Shown here: positions 15,722 to 21,306 of the stretch, piece after piece
Layout: every line of letters begins with the position of its first letter
How positions within the stretch are numbered: the first letter of the stretch is position 1
DNA from: Chloroflexota bacterium
Lineage (GTDB): Bacteria; Chloroflexota; Limnocylindria; QHBO01
Length of the DNA: 35,148 nucleotides
NCBI GenBank assembly: GCA_013816405.1
Contig: JACDEL010000025.1
Coordinates: forward strand, 1-35,148
Direction of reading: 5' to 3'
Position numbers and translations under genes: made by a program
Notes under the pieces: model-generated
Databases searched by the model: none
What the model was told of the DNA's origin: nothing
Seen by the model: only the letters and a program-made list of their open reading frames with translations

Positions 15722-16099
15722 CAGCCATCCTTCCGGTCGGTGCTACGCGCTCAAGGGATCCAGTTTACGTGCTGGAGGGAGCCGGTTGATGCCATCGGCC
15801 TGTCCCGCATCCGAGCCAGCCGAACCAACGGGTTGTTCTGTCGCCGGTCAGGCGCTCGGAGTCGAGCTGCGATCCTCGAAGGTGGATATCACCCGCGGGG
15901 GCGGCCCGCAATCGCAGTTCCTATCTCGTCGAGGTGTTGGAGTCGATGCGATTGGCCTCCGACGTCGCGCGCCGTCCGAGGCGCTCGTCCGCCCGGACCA
16001 GCAGTCTGCCGGCCCTTGGGTTGCCCGGCTGCGCGAGCGCCTGGCGAGCCGATGACACCGCGCATGGCGCACGCTCACCGCCCGTTGACCGCGGCACCC
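15722..16099. other. Non-coding stretch upstream of repeat copy C
   Basis: No gene recognised with confidence. Short plus-strand frames (NRSSYLVEVLESMRLASDVA; SAGPWVARLRERLASR) look like worn coding sequence but match no family I can name. Confidence 0.25.
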
Positions 16100-16218
16100 G
16101 AACCCCTATCCGAACCCTTATGCGATCTGTCCCATGTGTCACACGTGTCTCAAGGAGTCGAATCTGAACCGGGCTGGGACCATGGGACGATCCGACAAGC
16201 ATCAAGTATGCGGTACCA
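16100..16218 (+). repeat. Repeat family copy C (no terminator hairpin)
   Basis: Begins AACCCCTATCCGAACCCTTATGCGA (the first 17 bases resemble copy B, the last 13 copy A), contains GGAGTCG, TCTGAACC and GATCCGAC as in copy A, and ends at the box GTATGCGGTACCA. An 8-bp perfect stem, GTCCCATG / CATGGGAC (16129-16136 and 16181-16188), encloses the middle. No hairpin follows the box: the sequence changes and runs into the next gene's 3' end. Confidence 0.7.
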
Positions 16219-16262
16219 AACGCTTTACCACGTTCCGGGCAGTTCTGGCAGCGGCAACTGAT

Positions 16263-17282
16263 TCAAGCACGCTCCTCAGGGACCGGATCGGCTCGTAAGA
16301 CGACTTGCCTCTTGTTGCTCAGCTCGACCCGGATCGCGATTTGGCCCGCATCGTTGATCGATACCGGATTGAGCGCGAAGTCGACGATCGTAAAGCCGAA
16401 TAGAGATGAGCCGATGGAAATGAGGCAGTCACTTTGGGGGTCGGGTCCCGTGAACACGCCCAGCTCTCCACCTCTCGGCGTGGCGTAGAAGACGATTCTC
16501 CCCGCATTGTTGAGAAGCACTCCCCGGAAGCTCTCAAAGGGGCTGCTCGTGTCGATGGCCGTCACGATGTTTCCCGCGGATGCTGCAAAAACGCCCGATC
16601 CTCCACCCCGCAGAGTGGCACAAAATGCCACGGTTCCCGCGTCGTTGATGATGGGGAAATGGCCGAGGCCGCTGAAGCGGTCACCGGTCTCGGCGATGGT
16701 GGTCAGTGGTCCGCCGTCGCCCACATAGACGCCCTGGCCGCCCGCCTTGAGGTCTGCGCAAAACACTACCGCCTCGCGGCTGTTGATGACGGGCAGCCCA
16801 TGGAAAGCACTCAAGACGCCGCTTGTTTCGGCGATGGTGGTGACGGAGCCGCCGCTTCCGACGAAGATGCCACTCTCTCCGGACTTCAAATCGGCTCGAA
16901 AGGCTACGGTTCCGTCATCGTTCATGGTTGGTCCCAACGGGCCGCTGGTACCGGCAACGGTGATGATCTGGCCGTCGCGCACCAGAAGGACCCGGCGACC
17001 TCCCGACTTGAGGCTCCCATAGAAGCAAGTTGACCCACCGCGATTGATATCGGGGTGGCTGGAAACGTTGCTCAGTCGGGCCGTGGCGGAATCGGTGACG
17101 GTGGAAATCAGCCCGCCCGTGCCGGTGTACACGCCGGAACCGCCATCCCTCAGAGTCGCCTGAAACGCCACCACGCCAGCGTTGTTGATGGAAGCCACGT
17201 AGGGCCTGAAGTCGCTAAACCGATCGCCCGTATCCGCAACAGGTGCCAAGCTGTGGGAGCCGGTTCGAAATGAGTGGTTCAC
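16263..17282 (-). CDS. NxxGxxAF tandem-repeat protein, probably acquired
   Basis: 339 aa made of about six repeats of some 50 residues, each with an INNAGVVAF-type motif (also INDAGTVAF, MNDDGTVAF, LNNAGRIVF, INDAGQIAI) followed by GG.GV..G.GG..T.IA.T. This matches the choice-of-anchor NxxGxxAF beta-propeller-like repeat families. No signal peptide or anchor is visible, unlike most relatives, so either the export signal was lost or the protein is cytosolic. The start is GTG at 17282 with GAGGAAGGA in front. Its G+C is clearly below that of neighbours (two 60-bp lines counted: 52% and 62%), a sign of transfer. Function unknown. Confidence 0.85.
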   Translation of the reverse strand: MNHSFRTGSHSLAPVADTGDRFSDFRPYVASINNAGVVAFQATLRDGGSGVYTGTGGLISTVTDSATARLSNVSSHPDINRGGSTCFYGSLKSGGRRVLLVRDGQIITVAGTSGPLGPTMNDDGTVAFRADLKSGESGIFVGSGGSVTTIAETSGVLSAFHGLPVINSREAVVFCADLKAGGQGVYVGDGGPLTTIAETGDRFSGLGHFPIINDAGTVAFCATLRGGGSGVFAASAGNIVTAIDTSSPFESFRGVLLNNAGRIVFYATPRGGELGVFTGPDPQSDCLISIGSSLFGFTIVDFALNPVSINDAGQIAIRVELSNKRQVVLRADPVPEERA

Positions 17283-17528
17283 AGTGATTCCTTCCTCGAG
17301 GATGTCTCCGTGCGAAGGGCTATCGGCTCACCGCTGAGCCGGGAATGCTGGCGACTGACGAGACTTTTGGGCTCTGGTTGGACGACCGTGCGGGATGAGC
17401 CGCGGCCGTGCGCCCGACCCTAACGGCCGACGCTGGCCCCGCTCCGTGTGCCGACAACGGCTGCGCATGACGCCGTACTGCTCGGGCTCCCAGCCGCCTG
17501 CGCATTGTCGCCAAATATCGGGCTACGC
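17283..17528. other. Non-coding stretch
   Basis: No gene recognised; reading frames here lack a start signal and family likeness. Confidence 0.3.
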
Positions 17529-17909
17529 CTACGTCCGCTCCGACGCCAGCTTCCACGCCGCCCCAGTCAGCAGCAGCGCTGCGACGACCGCGAGCCCGAC
17601 CGTGTCGCTGACGCTGCCGCCCAGGTCGTGATCGCGAATGTGGGCGGCTACGTGGAAGGCGGCGCCGACGCCCGCCCCGGCGAGCGCGGCGAATATCGCA
17701 TCCGTGCGACGCCAGAGCGCGATCGCCAGCGTGGCGCCGATCCCCACCTGGAAGGCGCCGACGTCATGCAGGAAATGAACGTTGTACGGCTCGAAGTGGG
17801 CGAGCTGCTCAAAGAAGGACCTCGGGTCCAGGAATGACCACAAGCCGAACACGAGGAAGACGGCAGCCCCCAGCGCGGTCAGTATGGCCAGCGGTCTCTT
17901 GCGATTCAT
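17529..17909 (-). CDS. Four-helix integral membrane protein of unknown function
   Basis: 126 aa. Four hydrophobic segments: PLAILTALGAAVFLVFGLWSF, DVGAFQVGIGATLAIAL, DAIFAALAGAGVGAAFHVAAH and TVGLAVVAALLLTGAAW. The loop FLDPRSFFEQLAHFEPYNVHFLHDVG between helices 1 and 2 and the HVAAHIRDHDLGG motif are characteristic of a family of small membrane proteins that I recognise only as uncharacterised. The ATG at 17909 is chosen because AAGGGG lies 9 nt upstream; an in-frame ATG at 17927 is the alternative. It is the last gene before the right att site. Confidence 0.75.
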   Translation of the reverse strand: MNRKRPLAILTALGAAVFLVFGLWSFLDPRSFFEQLAHFEPYNVHFLHDVGAFQVGIGATLAIALWRRTDAIFAALAGAGVGAAFHVAAHIRDHDLGGSVSDTVGLAVVAALLLTGAAWKLASERT

Positions 17910-18108
17910 CGGGTCGTCCCCTTCCATTGCTGCTCAAGCTCAGCGTCATCACGAGAGCGGCGGACCCGCGACCCACCATCGCAGCCGACCGGGTCGTGCC
18001 TCGGTGGATGCTAGGGGAGGATCGCCGGGAGCCGCCATTGGCATGACCGTATAACTGACGCGGTTTCGCTCGGCCCTCCACGCTCGTAGCACAGCGCTCA
18101 GCCGGAAC

Positions 18109-18159
18109 TGCTTGACATGCAAGAGGTCACTGGTTCGAGTCCAGTGTCGCCCACCAACC
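18109..18159 (+). repeat. Right att site (attR): 3' part of tRNA-Val
   Basis: Exact 51-bp copy of 10969-11019. The preceding bases do not form a tRNA 5' half, so this is not a working tRNA gene but the displaced 3' end left by integration. Confidence 0.8.
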
Positions 18160-18186
18160 CCCCACTTTGAGCACGATCTGACTGGC

Positions 18187-18315
18187 CGAATTCCGGTCGT
18201 GAGGTGAGGCACGCGTGGGACTGGGCCGGTCGGCCCGCGACCGTCCGCGGCGGTCTCGTCGGCGCCGCTCTGCCATCCAGCGGCTGCGTGGGCGGGCAGG
18301 GATGCCGGACATGCC
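18187..18315 (+). repeat. Direct repeat copy 1 flanking the cupin gene
   Basis: 18187-18219 and 18286-18315 together match 19196-19251 with one mismatch. The 73 bp between the two GCGTGGG sequences (18213-18219, 18286-18292) are missing from the second copy. Confidence 0.75.
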
Positions 18316-18363
18316 CGGCGCCACGGCGTCGCCTGGTCGCCGAGCAAGCGAAGTTCTCTTAAC

Positions 18364-18486
18364 GGCGGCCCATCGGCCGCCCTGACCTGAGCATGTATGG
18401 ACTGTTTCCCCGTCAAGGGTTCGCGGCTGCGCCGCCCACCGCTGAGAACCGCTCGCGTTCGCTCGCGCGCGGCGGCCCTTGACGGG
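18364..18486. repeat. Inverted repeats (hairpin cluster)
   Basis: GGCGGCC-CATC-GGCCGCC (18364-18381) is a perfect hairpin. CCCGTCAAGGG (18409-18419) and CCCTTGACGGG (18476-18486) are a perfect 11-bp pair enclosing 56 nt that contain further GC-rich hairpins. The GTCAAGGG/CCCTTGAC type of arm is common in repeated extragenic elements of high-G+C genomes. Confidence 0.6.
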
Positions 18487-18715
18487 AGAGCCGGATGGCC
18501 CATCCTCGTCCGGTGACATCACCACACGCCGACTGAGGGGACTGTGTTGTCGTAGGGGCAGACAGCTGCTTAATGCATTGCCCGGTGTCAGAAGACATCT
18601 GTGCGCAATGCGGAACCCCGGTCTCGAGGCAGATCGACGGTCCCGGCATGCGGACGACCTCGATTCGACGCGGCCAAAGCCGCTGCCATGCTCGTGGGCA
18701 AGACCGTGACGCCGG

Positions 18716-19111
18716 TCACCAACCTTCGGGGGCAGTCGGTTTCCAGGGCCCCTCGATGACCGTCGCCTCCTTGTCGCCGGGCCAGCGCGGCATTGTGATG
18801 CAGAGGAACTGGAGCGGGTCGACACCCGTGCAGCGATACTGGAATGCGGTTCCGACCGGAATGTCGATCGAAACGCCTGTCCCCAGAACGGTCGTCTCCT
18901 CACGAGTGCCGTCTCGTCGCCATATCTGCCCCTCGCCCGAGAGAACATGCCAGAACTCGCTCACGGTGGCGTGGACGGTCGCCCGATTCACCTGACCTGG
19001 TGGGACGGTGGAGTGGATCATGCCGCCGGTCTCGCCTTCGATCAGGTGCCGAATCTCTGCCCCTGCGGGGGAACGGGCATCCGGGGTGGAGGGGAACGGG
19101 CGGGTCTGCAT
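18716..19111 (-). CDS. Cupin-domain protein
   Basis: 131 aa, one small beta-barrel. AEIRHLIEGETGGMIHSTVPPGQVNRATVHATVSEFWHVLSGEGQIW covers cupin motif 1, with His residues available for metal but not the full HxH of the canonical motif; GVSIDIPVGTAFQYRCTG is the motif 2 region. Such proteins are sugar-binding, isomerase or dioxygenase-like; metal and substrate are unclear. A perfect GGAGG 6 nt before the ATG at 19111 decides the start over a longer frame. The gene lies between two copies of a direct repeat, suggesting it moved as a unit. Confidence 0.85.
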   Translation of the reverse strand: MQTRPFPSTPDARSPAGAEIRHLIEGETGGMIHSTVPPGQVNRATVHATVSEFWHVLSGEGQIWRRDGTREETTVLGTGVSIDIPVGTAFQYRCTGVDPLQFLCITMPRWPGDKEATVIEGPWKPTAPEGW

Positions 19112-19306
19112 GGGAAACCTCCGTGTGCTCCCAAGCATTATCCCCGACACCTCAGGTGTCATTCGCGCACGCTGGCCGAACTCAGGGCCTGTGGTCGAAT
19201 TCCGGTCGTGAGGTGAGGAACGCGTGGGCGGGCAGGGATGCCGGACATGCCGGTCACCGGGGAGTGTGGAGCGCGAGCGCGCCGGCGATGGGCGGACTGG
19301 CGTCGC
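19112..19306. other. Short non-coding stretch with repeat copy 2
   Basis: Contains 19196-19251; otherwise nothing recognised. Confidence 0.4.
19196..19251 (+). repeat. Direct repeat copy 2, internally deleted
   Basis: 56 bp equal to 18187-18219 joined directly to 18286-18315 at a shared GCGTGGG, with one substitution. Confidence 0.75.
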
Positions 19307-19894
19307 TTACCGCGGCAGAGGGTTCGGGCCGGTCGCCGTCACGAGGCGCTGCGGGACCCAGTCATCGACGTGGACGAAGCCGTCGAACGTGGACCCATGG
19401 AGGACGCGGACGTCATACAGCGAGCGGCGGTGGAACTTCACGTGGGTGAAGTCCTCGAAGAGGACGTAGTAGGGCTCGTTGTCCGCGCTCTGGAACTGCT
19501 GCCCGGTCAACGCGGCGCGGTGCTCTCGCGAGAAGGCATCTACCTCGTCGCCGATGACGACCCCGAGGTGCTCGAGGCCCATCTTGTAGACGCGCTGGTG
19601 GACCGGCGGGATGAGCTCGATGAGCGGGACCGACATCCCGTCGAGAACCTCGAGCGGCGTGGCGAGGAGGATCATCGAGATCGGCCGGCCATTCCAGACG
19701 TTCTCGGAGTTCGCGGTCGCGTGGCGTTCGAGCAGGGTCCGCAGGTGGACGTACTGGTCCCACTCCGGTACCCGCACGGCGAGGTGGCTGAGCGGGTACG
19801 GGCGGATGTCGATGCCCCGGGCGAGCAGGCGGTCGCGCTGCTGCGCGGCGAACGCCCGATAGTCCCCGAGGATGTCGCCCACCGGATCGGCCAT
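19307..19894 (-). CDS. YecM-like VOC-superfamily protein
   Basis: 195 aa. SHLAVRVPEWDQYVHLRTLLE, SENVWNGRPISMILLATPLEV, SVPLIELIPPVHQRVYKMGLEHLGVVIGDEV and DFTHVKFHRRSLYDVRVLHG fit the YecM branch of the glyoxalase/bleomycin-resistance (VOC) fold. The His and Glu positions (SHL, IELIPP, LEHLGVV) could bind a metal, as proposed for YecM; no reaction is established. GAGGAGGAG just upstream selects the ATG at 19894. It stands alone beyond the island's right end. Confidence 0.82.
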   Translation of the reverse strand: MADPVGDILGDYRAFAAQQRDRLLARGIDIRPYPLSHLAVRVPEWDQYVHLRTLLERHATANSENVWNGRPISMILLATPLEVLDGMSVPLIELIPPVHQRVYKMGLEHLGVVIGDEVDAFSREHRAALTGQQFQSADNEPYYVLFEDFTHVKFHRRSLYDVRVLHGSTFDGFVHVDDWVPQRLVTATGPNPLPR

Positions 19895-19944
19895 CGCCTC
19901 CTCCTCTCGGCCGCCATCGTACAACGCGGTATGCGGCGAACGGA

Positions 19945-20100
19945 TCAAGCGACCGCGCGCCAGGCGAGGTAGCCGACCGAGGCGACTTCGAGCCAGGCGC
20001 GGGCACTCGCCTCGCTACCCTCGTAGCAGCGCGACAGCCGCCGCCAGCGACCGAGCCGGGCGAAGGCATGCTCGGCCTTGACCAGCGGCCGGATCGGCAC
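19945..20100 (-). pseudogene. C-terminal fragment of an IS5-type transposase
   Basis: The last about 49 codons, RPLVKAEHAFARLGRWRRLSRCYEG and ARAWLEVASVGYLAWRAVA, match the end of IS5/IS427-family DDE transposases (usual form RWVVERTFAWLGRCRRLSRDYE). The catalytic part is absent and no terminal inverted repeats were found, so it is a dead remnant. Confidence 0.7.
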
Positions 20101-20265
20101 CAAGGCCCTGATCCCGGCCAGATCGAGATTCACCTGGTCCCCGTGTTCCTCGGCGAGGGGCTTCGAGTCTTCGATGACGCTGCGCTGTGGGGAGTCACGC
20201 CCGAGCAGGTGCGCGTGGTCGCTCCGGTCACGCGTGTGACCGTGCGAGACAGTGGGCGCGATGGA
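20095..20265 (+). pseudogene. C-terminal fragment of a RibD/DHFR-like reductase
   Basis: QIEIHLVPVFLGEGLRVFDD, then PEQVRVVAPVTRVT matches the last strands of RibD C-terminal/dihydrofolate-reductase-like proteins (usual GLVDEIQIHLVPVLLGEGxRLFD). The preceding GTKALIPA is one frame off, and the nucleotide-binding N-terminus is missing. It meets the transposase fragment head-on, as if an insertion and deletion removed both ends. Confidence 0.6.
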
Positions 20266-20388
20266 TTCGAGCAACGCGCGGACACCGTGCTCATCAACAT
20301 GCGGCGCGTCGAGACGATGAGGGACATTGGTCTCGACGAGGCAGAGGCAATCGCGTCCTCGTCGAAGGCGCCGATCAGCGAAGGCGGG

Positions 20389-21135
20389 TCAGGCCGCTCC
20401 GGAGAACATGAAGGCGTTGCGAATGCGCTCGGCTTCCTCCTCGTCGGCGACGCGCATGAGCGAGTTTGGCTCCAGGTCTCGCACGATGGAAGCGAGGTCT
20501 TCGGCCTCGAGCTCACGGAGGAGCCCGTTTGCACAGAGGGCCAACAGGCCGTATGCGATCTGTGGGTCATACCAGGTGCCGGAGCGAGCATGGACGGTGG
20601 TGACCGCAGCCCGGGCGCCCTCCTGTGAGACCGCGATCTCGAGGCCATCGACGAGGGCCACGATGCGAGCAAAGAGGGGGATCGCCGCGGCGGTGAGGCC
20701 CATCGGCAGGCCCAGACCGTCCCAGTGCTCGTTGAGTGCCATGACCGTGACGGCAACCTCCGGACCGAATCCTGCCCGAGTCGCGAATTGCGCTCCGCGG
20801 CGTACCCGAAGGTGCTCCGCGGCCAGGCGTTCCTCGTCCATTCCGGGGGCGACGGGCATCAGCTGGTGCATCATCGCGGGACGAGCCCAGCTTGGGTCGA
20901 CGTCAGAGACGCTGCCGGCGTCGTGGAGGAGGGCGGCGTAGAAGAGCCCAAGCCGGTCGCGATCGGAGATGCCGACTGCCTCGGCAAGGCACATCGCCAG
21001 GAAGCAGGTGCGGACGGCGTGGCCCGGCTCGTGCTCCGCGAGCTCGTCGAGCGCCGGAGTCATCTCCAGCAGGAGATCGGCCACCGGGACGGCTTGCCTC
21101 GGATACGCGTTGCGTGCGGTCGCCTCGGCTCTCAT
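20389..21135 (-). CDS. HD-GYP-like phosphohydrolase domain protein (divergent)
   Basis: 248 aa. GHAVRTCFLAMCLAEAVGISDRDRLGLFYAALLHDAG carries the helical HD core with HD intact, EHWDGLGLPMGL resembles the HD-GYP stretch HHExxDGxGYPxGL, and IPLFARIVALVDGLEI corresponds to ARIxxVADxFDA. The GYP triplet reads GLP and the final Asp/Ala positions differ, so cyclic-di-GMP phosphodiesterase activity is possible but not assured. No receiver or sensor domain precedes it. The ATG at 21135 is taken; a TTG at 21180 would extend it. It is divergent from ligD. Confidence 0.75.
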   Translation of the reverse strand: MRAEATARNAYPRQAVPVADLLLEMTPALDELAEHEPGHAVRTCFLAMCLAEAVGISDRDRLGLFYAALLHDAGSVSDVDPSWARPAMMHQLMPVAPGMDEERLAAEHLRVRRGAQFATRAGFGPEVAVTVMALNEHWDGLGLPMGLTAAAIPLFARIVALVDGLEIAVSQEGARAAVTTVHARSGTWYDPQIAYGLLALCANGLLRELEAEDLASIVRDLEPNSLMRVADEEEAERIRNAFMFSGAA

Positions 21136-21294
21136 GTCCGCCAGTCTCGGGCGCCGCGCGCCGAGCTGGTATGGCCCCAAGGTACCCCCGGTACCGCCCT
21201 ACGCCTCGGCGTGCGTCCACGATCGCGGCTCGCTCCGGCAATGGCCGCCTCGACGGCCTGATCGAGGTCGTGACCGCTCCCCGGCGACGCGGGC

Positions 21295-21300
21295 TATCGT
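21295..21300 (+). promoter_or_regulatory. -10 hexamer TATCGT of ligD
   Basis: TATCGT, 6 nt before the ATG at 21307; GTGACC about 19 bp upstream could be the -35. Predicted leaderless transcript. Confidence 0.5.
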
Positions 21301-21306
21301 AGATCG

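Larger units (their letters stand above)
11017..18159. mobile_element. Putative tRNA-Val-integrated genomic island (decayed, no integrase)
   Basis: Bounded by the intact tRNA and a 51-bp perfect copy of its 3' part, offset by 7,140 bp. Inside are scattered cargo genes on both strands, at least three broken genes, two copies of a dispersed repeat and long non-coding stretches. No integrase, excisionase, replication or conjugation gene is visible, so it would be a non-autonomous remnant or one whose integrase has been deleted. Confidence 0.65.
18160..18715. other. 556-bp non-coding stretch with repeats and hairpins
   Basis: Holds the first copy of a direct repeat (18187-18315, see 19196) and strong inverted repeats at 18364-18381 and 18409-18486. 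A plus-strand frame with four Cys (about 18573) is not convincing as a gene. Confidence 0.5.

Noticed and set aside
15786-16055. Possible antitoxin-like small gene
   Set aside because: Two short frames look coding-like but neither has a start signal or a match to a named antitoxin family, and no toxin is adjacent.
18113-18156. Second tRNA-Val gene
   Set aside because: Only the 3' part from the anticodon stem on is present; there is no acceptor 5' strand or D-arm.
18573-18720. Four-Cys short frame (CPVSEDICAQCGTPV)
   Set aside because: Resembles a zinc ribbon, but there is no start signal and it continues into Arg-rich shadow of the cupin gene.
18127-18948. Long minus-strand reading frame over the right att site
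   Set aside because: Again antisense to the tRNA 3' copy; it overlaps the cupin gene in another frame and has repetitive Arg/Ser composition.
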